Counted from the first letter of the stretch, positions 8,889-17,989 are shown. The stretch: 64,000 nucleotides of DNA from Sulfidibacterium sp964549335 (GCA_964549335.1 CAZJUQ010000038.1:83679-147678), one strand, 5' to 3'. Notes: generated by a model from the sequence alone, not told the origin. A program made the numbers and translations.

Positions 8889-9208
8889 TATTTAATTACC
8901 TCCCCTGATTTTTTTGAATAACGAACTGATTTTCCTGTTTTTTCGTCCAATTTTCTTCCTATCCTTGTAACGTTACCGGCTTTATCGATAAGTTTAAGGT
9001 TGGAAACATGAATGGGGGCTTCTTTTTTAATAATGCCTCCATTCGGATATTGGGCATTAGGTTTGGTATGTTTTGATACCAGATTAACACCTTCGACGAT
9101 GGCTTTGTTTTTTTCAACGATAACTTCGAGCACTCTTCCCGACACTCCCTTATCGTTTCCGGCAATTACCATCACGTTATCTCCTTTTTTTATATGCAAC
9201 TTTGCCAT
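8888..9208 (-). CDS. rplX: 50S ribosomal protein L24
   Basis: L24, 106 aa, an assembly-initiating 23S rRNA binder. It begins MAKLHIKKGDNVMVIAGNDK with the KOW motif (KGDNVMVIAGNDKGVSGRV). The frame is open 17 codons further upstream, but that would run into the end of rplN. The start at 9208 gives the normal length and N-terminus. Confidence 0.98.
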   Translation of the reverse strand: MAKLHIKKGDNVMVIAGNDKGVSGRVLEVIVEKNKAIVEGVNLVSKHTKPNAQYPNGGIIKKEAPIHVSNLKLIDKAGNVTRIGRKLDEKTGKSVRYSKKSGEVIK

Positions 9209-9230
9209 AATAGTAAACTTTCTTTGTTTT

Positions 9231-9599
9231 TTAAAGCACTTCGGGTGCCAATGAAACAATTTTCATATATTGTTTTTCGCGGAGTTCTCTTGCTACGGGG
9301 CCGAAAATACGGGTACCAATCATTTCGCCTCCGGCATTCAAGAGCACACATGCGTTATCATCGAAACGGATATAAGATCCGTCGTTTCTTCTAATCTCTT
9401 TTTTGGTTCTTACAACCACTGCTTTCGAAACGGTTCCTTTTTTAACGTTACCCGAGGGTAAAGCGCTCTTAACGGTAACCACAATTTGGTCGCCAATGCG
9501 GGCATAACGTTTACCTGTTCCGCCAAGGACTCTAATTACCAGCACTTCTTTTGCTCCGCTGTTATCAGCAACCTTAAGTCTTGATTCTTGTTGTACCAT
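9231..9599 (-). CDS. rplN: 50S ribosomal protein L14
   Basis: L14, 122 aa, forms an inter-subunit bridge. It begins MVQQESRLKVADNSGAKEVL and includes RNDGSYIRFDDNACVLLNA and the signature GTRIFGPVARELR. The gap from rpsQ is two bases. Confidence 0.99.
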   Translation of the reverse strand: MVQQESRLKVADNSGAKEVLVIRVLGGTGKRYARIGDQIVVTVKSALPSGNVKKGTVSKAVVVRTKKEIRRNDGSYIRFDDNACVLLNAGGEMIGTRIFGPVARELREKQYMKIVSLAPEVL

Positions 9600-9601
9600 G
9601 G

Positions 9602-9859
9602 TTATTTAGCTCTTTCAATTATTTCTACTAATCTCCAATTTTTATTTTTGCTCAAGGGTCGAGTTTCCATAATGCGAACGGTATCGCCTACATTACACTC
9701 GTTGTTTTCGTCGTGTGCAATAAATTTTTTGGTTCGTTTGATAAATTTACCGTAAATGGGGTGTTTGAATCGACGTTCGATTTTAACGACGATAGATTTG
9801 TCCATTTTATTACTAACGACCAAGCCTATTCTTTCTTTTCTAAGATTTCTCTTTTCCAT
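9602..9859 (-). CDS. rpsQ: 30S ribosomal protein S17
   Basis: S17, 85 aa, an early 16S rRNA 5'-domain binder with an OB fold. It begins MEKRNLRKERIGLVVSNKMD and carries KSIVVKIERRFKHPIYGKF and the signature GDTVRIMETRPLSKNKNWRL. It lies 8 bp after rpmC and 2 bp before rplN. Confidence 0.99.
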   Translation of the reverse strand: MEKRNLRKERIGLVVSNKMDKSIVVKIERRFKHPIYGKFIKRTKKFIAHDENNECNVGDTVRIMETRPLSKNKNWRLVEIIERAK

Positions 9860-9867
9860 TGTCCTGC

Positions 9868-10074
9868 TTACTTTTTGTTTGATTCCTCTAATTCTCTTTT
9901 CCTCAGTTCGGTTTTCATCCGGGCAATTGTTCTTTTGGTTTCAGTGATTTTATGAGGATTATCGAGTGGTGAAACGGCATGATTGAGTTTAAGACGTGTA
10001 AGGAGTTTTTGTTCCTCCTCGAGTCTGTCAATAAGGTCAGCCGTACTCATTTCTTTTACAACTTCTTGTTTCAT
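9868..10074 (-). CDS. rpmC: 50S ribosomal protein L29
   Basis: L29, 68 aa, at the peptide tunnel exit where trigger factor and SRP dock. It is two helices: MKQEVVKEMSTADLIDRLEE and the conserved NPHKITETKRTIARMKTEL. It sits between rplP and rpsQ. Confidence 0.98.
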   Translation of the reverse strand: MKQEVVKEMSTADLIDRLEEEQKLLTRLKLNHAVSPLDNPHKITETKRTIARMKTELRKRELEESNKK

Positions 10075-10082
10075 TTTCTTAA

Positions 10083-10505
10083 TTAATTTTCAATATAATC
10101 ACGTCTAACAATAAACTTTGTTTTCACCGGTAATTTTTGAGCGGCAAGTCTCAAAGCTTCTTTTGCGATATTCAAAGGTACGCCTTCGGCTTCGAAAAGG
10201 ATTCTACCGGGAGTAACACGTGCGACAAAGTATTCGGGAGCACCTTTACCTTTACCCATACGAACCTCGGCGGGTTTTTTGGTAACCGGTTTATCGGGGA
10301 AAATTCGAATCCAGATTTGTCCTTCACGTTTCATATAACGGGTAACCGCCTGACGAGCGGCCTCAATTTGTCGTGATGTAATCCAGGCTTGTTCCAAAGT
10401 TTTGATACCGAACGAACCGAATGCAAGTTGGTTTCCTCTTTGGGAATTGCCTTTCATGCGGCCTTTTTGCTGTTTCCTGAATTTTGTTTTTTTAGGTTGT
10501 AACAT
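10083..10505 (-). CDS. rplP: 50S ribosomal protein L16
   Basis: L16, 140 aa, positions A-site tRNA near the peptidyl-transferase centre. It begins MLQPKKTKFRKQQKGRMKGN and contains RGNQLAFGSFGIKTLEQAWI, MKREGQIWIRIFPDKPVTKK and GKGKGAPEYFVARVTPGRIL, all diagnostic. Confidence 0.99.
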   Translation of the reverse strand: MLQPKKTKFRKQQKGRMKGNSQRGNQLAFGSFGIKTLEQAWITSRQIEAARQAVTRYMKREGQIWIRIFPDKPVTKKPAEVRMGKGKGAPEYFVARVTPGRILFEAEGVPLNIAKEALRLAAQKLPVKTKFIVRRDYIEN

Positions 10506-10540
10506 CGTCTTATACCTTTATATATTCGTATTACCTTCTA

Positions 10541-11251
10541 TTATTTTCTTCTTCTTTGATGACGTCCGCCGTGCGAACCTTTAGGTCCTTTTCCCGACGA
10601 TTGTTTTACACCAACGAGCTCGGGTTTGCCGTAGATTTCACCTTTGAATATCCACACTTTAATACCAATACGTCCGTATGTGGTGTGTGCTTCGGTCATG
10701 TTGTAATCTATATCGGCGCGCAAAGTATGCAAGGGGATACGTCCCTCTTTGTACATTTCGCTTCGAGCCATTTCGGCGCCGCCAACACGTCCTGATATAA
10801 CCACTTTGATACCTTCGGCACCGAGACGCATACTTGAGGCGATGGCGGTTTTTATGGCACGACGGAAAGAGACGCGTCCTTCGATTTGCCGTGCAATGTT
10901 TGCGGCTACAATTTTGGCATCTAATTCGGGGCGTTTTATCTCCGAAATATTTATTTGCACCTCTTTTTCCGTAAGTTTTTTCAACTCCTCTTTAAGTTTA
11001 TCAACTTCGGTACCACCTTTACCTATTATTATTCCGGGGCGGGCGGTAAAAATAGTAACGGTAACCATTTTCAAGGTTCGTTCTATTGCAATTTTTGAGA
11101 TACCTGCTTTTGCCAAACGTGCATTAAGGTATTTTCTGATGGCATCGTCTTCAACAAGTTTGTCGGCAAAATTTTTACCGCCATACCAGTACGAATCCCA
11201 TCCTTTGATGATTCCTAACCTGAGCCCTATTGGATTAGTCTTTTGTCCCAT
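10541..11251 (-). CDS. rpsC: 30S ribosomal protein S3
   Basis: S3, 236 aa, lines the mRNA entry tunnel. It begins MGQKTNPIGLRLGIIKGWDS and has the KH-type segment ARPGIIIGKGGTEVDKLK. The C-terminal domain contains GAEGIKVVISGRVGGAEMAR and TTYGRIGIKVWIFKGEIYG. A basic, glycine-rich tail ends the protein (GSHGGRHQRRRK). Confidence 0.99.
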   Translation of the reverse strand: MGQKTNPIGLRLGIIKGWDSYWYGGKNFADKLVEDDAIRKYLNARLAKAGISKIAIERTLKMVTVTIFTARPGIIIGKGGTEVDKLKEELKKLTEKEVQINISEIKRPELDAKIVAANIARQIEGRVSFRRAIKTAIASSMRLGAEGIKVVISGRVGGAEMARSEMYKEGRIPLHTLRADIDYNMTEAHTTYGRIGIKVWIFKGEIYGKPELVGVKQSSGKGPKGSHGGRHQRRRK

Positions 11252-11261
11252 TATCTATTTA

Positions 11262-11717
11262 TTAATTTTTTTTATTAATATCCGTATTTTCCTCTACAGT
11301 AGTTTCGGCAAATTCCGTTTCCTGAACCCTGTTTCCAAGAACAATTGTAACGTGGTTTGAGCGTTTTCTGATACGATGTGCTCGTCCTTGAGGTGCAGGT
11401 TGAATACGTTTAAGCATTCTTCCGCCGTCAACAAAAATTTCTTTTATATAGAGTTGATTGTCTTCGATACGTGCGCCTTCGTTTTTCACTTCCCAGTTGG
11501 CAATGGCCGAACGAAGAAGTTTATAAACATATTTGGCATTTTCTTTTTGCAAATGTTGCAAAACGTTTAAAGCTTGTTCTACATCCATACCTCTAACCAG
11601 GTCGGCTACGAGCCTCATTTTGCGTGGTGAGGTGGGAACATTACGCAATTTGGCAATGTATTGTGTTTTGCGTGCTTCTTTGCGTTTTTCAGCGCTGTTA
11701 TGTTTTCTAGATCCCAT
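11262..11717 (-). CDS. rplV: 50S ribosomal protein L22
   Basis: L22, 151 aa, whose hairpin lines the nascent-peptide tunnel and influences macrolide sensitivity. It shows KLRNVPTSPRKMRLVADLVR and the hairpin region RIQPAPQGRAHRIRKRSNHV. It is longer than typical 110-120 aa homologues because of an acidic C-terminal tail (FAETTVEENTDINKKN). The N-terminal extension is basic. Confidence 0.99.
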   Translation of the reverse strand: MGSRKHNSAEKRKEARKTQYIAKLRNVPTSPRKMRLVADLVRGMDVEQALNVLQHLQKENAKYVYKLLRSAIANWEVKNEGARIEDNQLYIKEIFVDGGRMLKRIQPAPQGRAHRIRKRSNHVTIVLGNRVQETEFAETTVEENTDINKKN

Positions 11718-11734
11718 TTTTGCTATACTTTGCT

Positions 11735-12013
11735 TTATTTTCTACCTTTATCTTTTTTACCTGCATGACCTCTGAAAAGCCGTGTTGGTGCAAATTCTCC
11801 CAGTTTGTGTCCTACCATATTTTCGGTAATATAAACGGGGATAAATTTGTTACCATTGTGTACGGCAATAGTTTGACCGACAAAATCAGGCGAAATCATG
11901 GAAGCTCGCGACCAAGTTTTTATCACGGTTTTTTTTCCTGATTCGATGTTGGCCATTATCTTTCTTTCGAGTTTGTAATCGATGTATGGTCCTTTTTTTA
12001 ATGAACGGCTCAT
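11735..12013 (-). CDS. rpsS: 30S ribosomal protein S19
   Basis: S19, 92 aa, in the 30S head. It begins MSRSLKKGPYIDYKLERKIM and contains MISPDFVGQTIAVHNGNKF and the signature FIPVYITENMVGHKLGEFAP. It lies between rplB and rplV. Confidence 0.99.
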   Translation of the reverse strand: MSRSLKKGPYIDYKLERKIMANIESGKKTVIKTWSRASMISPDFVGQTIAVHNGNKFIPVYITENMVGHKLGEFAPTRLFRGHAGKKDKGRK

Positions 12014-12038
12014 ATCAATATCTAATTAATTGGGTAAA

Positions 12039-12860
12039 TTACTTTCTCTTTTCAACGATGTATCTGTTGGATACTTTCTTTTTGTCACGTGTTTTATAAC
12101 CTTTGGCGGGTAAGCCTTTACGTGAGCGGGGATGACCACCGGAGGCACGTCCTTCGCCACCACCCATGGGGTGGTCAACGGGGTTCATGGCAACGCCGCG
12201 AACTCTCGGACGGCGACCCAACCAGCGGCTGCGTCCTGCTTTACCCGATTTTTCGAGGCTGTGGTCGGGGTTTGAAACCATACCCACAGTGGCTTTGCAA
12301 GTTTGCAAGAGCATTCTTGTTTCACCCGAAGGGAGTTTCAAAATTGCATATTTTCCGTCACGTGACATAAGTTGTGCATAGGAGCCGGCGCTACGAGCCA
12401 TTTTTGCTCCCTGGCCGGGACGCAGTTCGATATTGTGAACTATTGTACCGAAAGGAATTTCGCTTAAATATAATGTATTTCCAATTTCGGGCGATACACC
12501 TTTTCCCGAGACAACTTTTTGTCCCACTTTAAGTCCTTGCGGAGCAATAATATATCTTTTTTCGCCGTCGGCATAACTGATAAGAGCGATACGCGCGGTT
12601 CTGTTAGGGTCGTATTCAATACTTTTAACAGTACCGGGGATTCCCTCTTTATCGCGTTTAAAATCGATAACTCTATATCTCTGTTTGTGTCCGCCGCCGA
12701 TATTACGAACGGTCATTTTACCTTCGCTGTTACGACCGCCGGAACTTTTTTTCTTTGCCAACAAGCTTTTTTCGGGTTTACTTGCTGTAATGTCATCAAA
12801 AGCGCTAATAATCTTAAAGCGCTGACCCGGTGTTGTAGGTTTGTATTTCTTTAAAGCCAT
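12039..12860 (-). CDS. rplB: 50S ribosomal protein L2
   Basis: L2, 273 aa, needed for subunit association and peptidyl-transferase function. It begins MALKKYKPTTPGQRFKIISA and has IGGGHKQRYRVIDFKRDKEG, PLGT-like turns, and the conserved catalytic-region sequence GVAMNPVDHPMGGGEGRASG. The C-terminal tail is strongly basic. Confidence 0.99.
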   Translation of the reverse strand: MALKKYKPTTPGQRFKIISAFDDITASKPEKSLLAKKKSSGGRNSEGKMTVRNIGGGHKQRYRVIDFKRDKEGIPGTVKSIEYDPNRTARIALISYADGEKRYIIAPQGLKVGQKVVSGKGVSPEIGNTLYLSEIPFGTIVHNIELRPGQGAKMARSAGSYAQLMSRDGKYAILKLPSGETRMLLQTCKATVGMVSNPDHSLEKSGKAGRSRWLGRRPRVRGVAMNPVDHPMGGGEGRASGGHPRSRKGLPAKGYKTRDKKKVSNRYIVEKRK

Positions 12861-12865
12861 TTTTC

Positions 12866-13156
12866 TTAGATGTTGCTAAAAAAATCAATCGTTTCTCCTT
12901 CGGCCAATGTTACTATAGCCTTTTTATAGGCATTTGTTCTGCCTGAAATCACACCCGATTTGGTAAATCTGGATTTCAGTTTGCCTGAATAATTCATGGT
13001 GTTAACCGAAAGTACCTGTACGTTATACAGGCTTTCCACCTCGTTTTTAATCTGAACTTTATTTGCGCGTTTGTCAACGATAAAGCCAAATTGATTAAGG
13101 GTTTCGCCCTTGGCAGTCATTTTTTCGGTAATTACCGGTTTTAAAATTACACCCAT
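12866..13156 (-). CDS. rplW: 50S ribosomal protein L23
   Basis: L23, 96 aa, at the tunnel exit. It begins MGVILKPVITEKMTAKGETL and contains KRANKVQIKNEVESLYNVQV, the typical L23 core. It lies 5 bp upstream of rplB and 12 bp after rplD. Confidence 0.99.
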   Translation of the reverse strand: MGVILKPVITEKMTAKGETLNQFGFIVDKRANKVQIKNEVESLYNVQVLSVNTMNYSGKLKSRFTKSGVISGRTNAYKKAIVTLAEGETIDFFSNI

Positions 13157-13168
13157 CTTTCCTCTGTT

Positions 13169-13801
13169 TTATTTGTTAGTAAACAGTTCTTCAATAACCT
13201 TCACCGATTTTTCCATTAATATCAGTGTTTTGGCTTCCAATATTTCGTAAGTATTGATAGTTTCGGCACGACGAACTTTAACGTTTTTCAGGTTACGTGC
13301 AGCGAGATACAGGTTAGCGTCGGTATCGGGAATTAAAAGAAGGTTCTTGGATTTTTCCACACCGAGGTTATTGAGTATTTCCACAAAACTTTTTGTTTTA
13401 TGGTTATCCATTTTGAAATCTTCCACTACAAGAATTTGTCCGTCCTTTGCCTTATAAGTAAGTGCCGATTTACGTGCAAGTGCTTTTACCTTTTTGTTGA
13501 GTTTAATGATGTAATCGCGCGGGTGAGGTCCGAAGACACGACCACCGCCACGAAACAAAGGGTTTTTAATATCGCCTGCACGCGCTGTTCCGGTACCTTT
13601 TTGACGTTTTATTTTACGGGTACTTCCCGAGACGTCGCTTCTTTCTCTCGAATCGTGAGTACCTTGACGTTTGTTAGCCATGTATCGTTTAGCATCCAAA
13701 TAGATTACATGGTCGTTGGGTTCAATACCAAAGATATTATCGTTCAATAACACCTTTCTTCCGGTGTCTTCACCCTTAATATTTTTTACTGCTAACTCCA
13801 T
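13169..13801 (-). CDS. rplD: 50S ribosomal protein L4
   Basis: L4, 210 aa; its extended loop reaches the peptide tunnel. The loop region reads RQGTHDSRERSDVSGS and KIKRQKGTGTARAGDIKNP, followed by FRGGGRVFGPHPRDY. The start overlaps the end of rplC by 10 bp, indicating translational coupling. In enterobacteria L4 autoregulates this operon; whether that holds here cannot be told. Confidence 0.99.
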   Translation of the reverse strand: MELAVKNIKGEDTGRKVLLNDNIFGIEPNDHVIYLDAKRYMANKRQGTHDSRERSDVSGSTRKIKRQKGTGTARAGDIKNPLFRGGGRVFGPHPRDYIIKLNKKVKALARKSALTYKAKDGQILVVEDFKMDNHKTKSFVEILNNLGVEKSKNLLLIPDTDANLYLAARNLKNVKVRRAETINTYEILEAKTLILMEKSVKVIEELFTNK

Positions 13802-14415
13802 CTTTCAATGATTACATATGAATTATTGGGTCCTGGAACAGAACCTTTAACAACCAATAAATTTTTCTCGGGCACGATTTTCATAACCTTGAGGTTAATC
13901 ATTTTGACACGGTTACCACCGGTACGTCCTGCCATGCGCATACCTTTAAACACCCTTGAGGGATACGAAGATGCGCCAATTGAACCGGGAGCTCTCATTC
14001 TGTTGTGCTGTCCGTGTGTTGCATCGTTAACGCCTCTGAAACCGTGGCGTTTTACTACTCCCTGAAATCCTTTACCTTTAGAAATTCCTACCACATCAAT
14101 AAATTCGCCTTCTTTAAATACCTCAACGGTAATTATCTCTCCGAAATGTTTTTGTTCTTCGAAACGGGTAAATTCGCGAATAATTTTCTTGGGAGTGGTT
14201 TTAGCTTTGGCAAAATGACCTTTAAGAGCCTTTGTGGTATGCTTTTCCGTTTTATCGTCATACGCCAGTTGAATAGCAGAATAGCCGTCTTTTTCGACGG
14301 TTCGAACCTGAGTAACCACACAGGGTCCTGCTTCTATGACAGTACACGGGATACTTTTCCCGTTTTCGTCATATATGCTGGTCATACCTATTTTTTTTCC
14401 AATTAATCCTGACAT
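13792..14415 (-). CDS. rplC: 50S ribosomal protein L3
   Basis: L3, 207 aa, an early 23S rRNA binder near the peptidyl-transferase centre. It begins MSGLIGKKIGMTSIYDENGK and includes GISKGKGFQGVVKRHGFRG and RAPGSIGASSYPSRVFKGMR, the classical L3 loop. It ends PGPNNSYVIIERWS. Confidence 0.99.
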   Translation of the reverse strand: MSGLIGKKIGMTSIYDENGKSIPCTVIEAGPCVVTQVRTVEKDGYSAIQLAYDDKTEKHTTKALKGHFAKAKTTPKKIIREFTRFEEQKHFGEIITVEVFKEGEFIDVVGISKGKGFQGVVKRHGFRGVNDATHGQHNRMRAPGSIGASSYPSRVFKGMRMAGRTGGNRVKMINLKVMKIVPEKNLLVVKGSVPGPNNSYVIIERWS

Positions 14416-14440
14416 TGCTTTCCGTCTTTAAGCTTTATTA

Positions 14441-14746
14441 TCAAACTTTAATCTCTACTTCAATACCACTGGGAAGTTCCAGTTTCATTAGTGCGTCAAT
14501 GGTTTTTGAGGATGAGTTATACACATCCATCAACCTTTTGAAGGTGCTAAGTTCAAACTGTTCACGCGATTTTTTATTGACAAATGTCGAACGGTTTACA
14601 GTGAACACTTTTTTATGTGTCGGTAAAGGGATAGGACCGCTAACCACGGCTCCCGTCGATTTTACCGTCTTTACGATCGTTGCGGCTGATTTGTCTATCA
14701 GGTTATGATCGTACGATTTTAGTTTTATTCTTATTCTCTGACTCAC
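14441..14746 (-). CDS. rpsJ: 30S ribosomal protein S10
   Basis: S10, 101 aa, a 30S head protein that in other bacteria also joins antitermination complexes with NusB. It begins MSQRIRIKLKSYDHNLIDKS and contains VSGPIPLPTHKKVFTVNRS and REQFELSTFKRLMDVYN. It follows fusA directly; tuf is absent between them. Confidence 0.99.
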   Translation of the reverse strand: MSQRIRIKLKSYDHNLIDKSAATIVKTVKSTGAVVSGPIPLPTHKKVFTVNRSTFVNKKSREQFELSTFKRLMDVYNSSSKTIDALMKLELPSGIEVEIKV

Positions 14747-14759
14747 TTTTATAATAGTT

Positions 14760-16874
14760 TTAACTTATTATTCCTTTAACTTTATTAATTACATTTTCGG
14801 CGATTGAGTCGGGTGCTTGTGCATAGCTGTGAAACTCCATGGTTGAGGTTGCCCTTCCGGAGGTTAATGTACGCAATGCGGTAACATAACCGAACATTTC
14901 GGACAACGGGACTTTAGCCCTTACAACCTGGAAGCCAACTTTAGCCGAAATATCTTCCAATATTGCTCTTCTTTTGTTCAAATCGCCTGTAACATCACCG
15001 AGGTATTCGTCGGGAGTAACAACTTCGACCTTCATAATTGGTTCCAAAAGCACGGGGTTTGCTTTTCGTGCCGCTTCCCTGAAACCTATTTTGGCAGCCA
15101 TTTCGAAAGAGAGCTGGTCGGAGTCAACAGGGTGAAAACCTCCGTCGAAAAGACGCACTTTCATGTTGGCAACGGGGAATCCGGCCAAAACGCCGTTTTG
15201 CATTGCCATTTTAAATCCTTTTTCCACCGAAGGTATAAATTCACGCGGGATAACTCCTCCTTTTATTTCGTCAACAAATTGCAATCCGTCTTCGTTGTTG
15301 TCAGCCGGCATTATTTCGAACTGAATATCGGCATATTTACCCCTGCCGCCGGTCTGTTTTTTGTAAACGTAACGGTACTCCACGGGACTTGTCAAAGCCT
15401 CTTTGTATGCGACTTGCGGTTGTCCTACCGAACACTCTACTTTAAATTCACGTTTCAGACGGTCGATAAGTATGTCGAGATGAAGTTCGCCCATTCCCGA
15501 AATAATTGTTTGTCCCGAGTCGTCGTCGGTACGCACTTTAAATGTCGGGTCTTCTTCGGCAAGTTTTGCCAAAGCGGCGCTCATTTTATCAATGTCTCCC
15601 TGGGTTTTAGGTTCTATTGCAACACTAATAACGGGGTCGGGGAAGGTCATTGACTCGAGCAAGAGAGGGTGTTTTTCGTCGGTAAGAGTATCGCCGGTAC
15701 GAATTTTTTTAAATCCCACTGCAGCCCCAATGTCACCGGCTTCGATTTTTTCCATGGGGTTTTGCTTGTTGGCATGCATTTGCATAATACGGCTAATCCG
15801 CTCTTTTTTACCTGTTGACACATTATAAATGTAAGAGCCGGAAGTTAAGGTACCCGAATAAACACGGAAAAAGCACAATCGTCCCACATAGGGGTCGGTT
15901 GCGATTTTAAATGCCAAGGCGCAAAACGGGCCGTTTGGGTCGGCATGACGCACTTCCTCTTTGCCGGTTTTGGGATTAATTCCTTTAACGGATTCTATAT
16001 CGAGAGGGCTGGGTAAAAATTCGATAACGGCATTCAACAACATTTGAACACCTTTGTTTTTAAATGCCGAACCACACATAACAGGTGTTATGCGCATTTC
16101 GAGAGTTGCTTTTCTGATAGTCTCAATCATTTCGGTGTCGGTTATGGAGTCGGGGTCGTCCATAAACTTTTCCAAAAGCTCGTCACTCTCTTCGGCCACG
16201 CCCTCGATAAGTTTCATGCGGTATTCGTAAGCGGTATCTTTAAGGTCGTCGGGGATAGGGATTTCAACGATTTTGGTTCCCTGAGTAGTGTCGTCCCAAA
16301 TAAAAGCTTTGTTAGTAACCAAATCGACAACGCCACGGAAATCTTCTTCGGCACCTATAGGGATTTGAATGGGAACCGGATTTGCGCCGAGGCGTTCTTT
16401 TATTTGGTCGATAACGCCGAAATAATCGGCTCCCGAGCGGTCCATTTTGTTAACGAAACTAATACGCGGGACTTTATATTTATCGGCCTGACGCCAAACG
16501 GTTTCCGATTGAGGCTCCACGCCACCCACTGCACAAAAGAGTGCAACGGCACCGTCCAAAACACGTAACGAACGTTCTACCTCAACGGTAAAATCAACGT
16601 GTCCGGGGGTATCAATAATATTTATTTTATGTTTTTTTCCGAAAAGTTCCCAGTAAACAGTAGTTGCTGCCGAGGTAATGGTGATTCCACGCTCCTGCTC
16701 CTGAACCATCCAATCCATGGTAGCAGCACCTTCGTGAACTTCACCTATTTTGTAGTTTTTACCGGTATAAAAAAGAATACGCTCGGTAGTTGTGGTTTTA
16801 CCGGCATCAATATGAGCCATAATCCCGATGTTTCGAGTGTATTGCAGTTTGTTATTTTTATCCGGTTTTACCAT
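14760..16874 (-). CDS. fusA: Elongation factor G
   Basis: Translocase GTPase of elongation, 704 aa, full length. G1 is AHIDAGKTTTTERIL, switch I carries RGITITSAA, G3 is DTPGHVDFT and G4 is NKMDRSGAD. Domain III contains MGELHLDILIDRLKREF, and domains IV-V follow to EFHSYAQAP near the C-terminus. It lies between rpsG and rpsJ. Confidence 0.99.
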   Translation of the reverse strand: MVKPDKNNKLQYTRNIGIMAHIDAGKTTTTERILFYTGKNYKIGEVHEGAATMDWMVQEQERGITITSAATTVYWELFGKKHKINIIDTPGHVDFTVEVERSLRVLDGAVALFCAVGGVEPQSETVWRQADKYKVPRISFVNKMDRSGADYFGVIDQIKERLGANPVPIQIPIGAEEDFRGVVDLVTNKAFIWDDTTQGTKIVEIPIPDDLKDTAYEYRMKLIEGVAEESDELLEKFMDDPDSITDTEMIETIRKATLEMRITPVMCGSAFKNKGVQMLLNAVIEFLPSPLDIESVKGINPKTGKEEVRHADPNGPFCALAFKIATDPYVGRLCFFRVYSGTLTSGSYIYNVSTGKKERISRIMQMHANKQNPMEKIEAGDIGAAVGFKKIRTGDTLTDEKHPLLLESMTFPDPVISVAIEPKTQGDIDKMSAALAKLAEEDPTFKVRTDDDSGQTIISGMGELHLDILIDRLKREFKVECSVGQPQVAYKEALTSPVEYRYVYKKQTGGRGKYADIQFEIMPADNNEDGLQFVDEIKGGVIPREFIPSVEKGFKMAMQNGVLAGFPVANMKVRLFDGGFHPVDSDQLSFEMAAKIGFREAARKANPVLLEPIMKVEVVTPDEYLGDVTGDLNKRRAILEDISAKVGFQVVRAKVPLSEMFGYVTALRTLTSGRATSTMEFHSYAQAPDSIAENVINKVKGIIS

Positions 16875-16912
16875 TGTTTTTCCGAGTGTTTTCAGTTAGT
16901 TATCAGTTTAAA

Positions 16913-17383
16913 TTAAAATCTAAAATGTGAAAAAGCTTTGTTTGCTTCAGCCATACGGTGAGTATCTTCCTTTCTTTTAAATGCGGCACCCTCTTCTTTG
17001 AATGCTTGCATAATTTCACCGGCCAATTTTTGTCCCATTGTTTTTTCATGACGTTTTCGTGCAAAACCAATCAGGTTTTTCATGCCAATGGATTGTTTTC
17101 GTGCGGGACGTATTTCGGAAGGTATCTGAAAAGTTGCACCACCGATTCTGCGACTGCGAACTTCAACGCTGGGGGTAACATTTGCCAAACCTTTTTTCCA
17201 AACCTCCAAAGGGTCTTCATCGGGCATTTTTTTGGAAATGATATCCATAGCTTCGTAGAAAATATTGAAAGCAATGCTTTTCTTCCCTTTCAACATAATG
17301 TTGTTCACAAACTTCGTTACCAAAACATCGTTATATCTTGGGTCGGGAAGAATAATTCGTTTTTTAGGTTTTGCTTTTCTCAT
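16913..17383 (-). CDS. rpsG: 30S ribosomal protein S7
   Basis: S7, 156 aa, starts assembly of the 30S head and contacts E-site tRNA. It begins MRKAKPKKRIILPDPRYNDV and contains VTKFVNNIMLKGKKSIAFNI and RRIGGATFQIPSEIRPAR. It lies 38 bp upstream of fusA. Confidence 0.99.
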   Translation of the reverse strand: MRKAKPKKRIILPDPRYNDVLVTKFVNNIMLKGKKSIAFNIFYEAMDIISKKMPDEDPLEVWKKGLANVTPSVEVRSRRIGGATFQIPSEIRPARKQSIGMKNLIGFARKRHEKTMGQKLAGEIMQAFKEEGAAFKRKEDTHRMAEANKAFSHFRF

Positions 17384-17421
17384 TTTTTAGTCCTTATATT
17401 ATATATAGTCCTTTTTTACTT

Positions 17422-17802
17422 TTACGATTTTTTCTTGGGGCGTTTGGTTCCGTATTTGGAACGGCGCTGAGTACGTCCTTCAACACCTGAAGTATCGAGG
17501 GCACCACGAATAACATGATAACGAACACCGGGCAAGTCTTTAACACGACCACCCCTAATCATTACTATAGAGTGTTCTTGCAAATTGTGACCTTCGCCGG
17601 GAATATAGGCGTTAACCTCTTTACCATTGGTTAACCGAACCCTTGCCACTTTACGCATGGCCGAGTTGGGTTTTTTAGGTGTGGTGGTATAAACCCTTAC
17701 ACAAACCCCGCGACGTTGCGGACACGAGTTCAAAGCGGGCGACTTGCTTTTGTCAACCAACTTTGTGCGTCCTTTTCTTACTAATTGTTGTATAGTCGGC
17801 AT
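17422..17802 (-). CDS. rpsL: 30S ribosomal protein S12
   Basis: S12, 126 aa, decoding-centre protein and first gene of the superoperon. It begins MPTIQQLVRKGRTKLVDKSK and contains CPQRRGVCVRVYTTTPKKPN. The lysines whose replacement gives streptomycin resistance in other bacteria (TTPKKPNSAMRK and GGRVKDLPGVRYH) are wild-type here. The ATG is about 40 bp downstream of a consensus promoter. Confidence 0.99.
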   Translation of the reverse strand: MPTIQQLVRKGRTKLVDKSKSPALNSCPQRRGVCVRVYTTTPKKPNSAMRKVARVRLTNGKEVNAYIPGEGHNLQEHSIVMIRGGRVKDLPGVRYHVIRGALDTSGVEGRTQRRSKYGTKRPKKKS

Positions 17803-17845
17803 ATCAATTTTTTATTTACTACTTTACCTTCATTTTTTGGAGGCG

Positions 17846-17876
17846 CAAAAGTATAAAATATTTCTACACCTCAAAA
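17846..17876 (-). promoter_or_regulatory. Proximal promoter of the rpsL superoperon
   Basis: Read on the minus strand, TTTG at 17875-17872 is followed after 18 bp by TACTTTTG at 17853-17846. This matches the Bacteroidota sigma-ABfr consensus TTTG / TAnnTTTG. The expected start site lies about 35-40 nt in front of the rpsL ATG. Confidence 0.75.
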
Positions 17877-17957
17877 CTTTTGTTAAATATTTTTTAAGAA
17901 ATTGATAAGGCGGGATGTAAGAAAACCACACAATACCATTTTGACCGGCATTATGCA

Positions 17958-17989
17958 GAAACCTATATCGTTTTACCTTATCAGGTTTC
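17958..17989. repeat. Inverted repeat in the rpsL leader
   Basis: GAAACCT at 17958-17964 and AGGTTTC at 17983-17989 form a perfect 7-bp inverted repeat with an 18-nt loop. It lies between the two rpsL promoters, so only transcripts from the distal promoter would carry the hairpin. Its function is unknown; a regulatory or processing element is possible. Confidence 0.4.

Noticed and set aside
14747..14759. Missing tuf between fusA and rpsJ
   Set aside because: By my recollection this is the normal arrangement in Bacteroidota, not a deletion.
16044..16568. Open frame antisense to fusA
   Set aside because: Shadow of the conserved EF-G GTPase domain; similar shadows occur opposite most ribosomal genes.
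17884..17955. 22-codon leader frame MPVKMVLCGFL upstream of rpsL
   Set aside because: Too short, no ribosome binding site and no codon pattern typical of a leader peptide; noted only as part of the leader finding.
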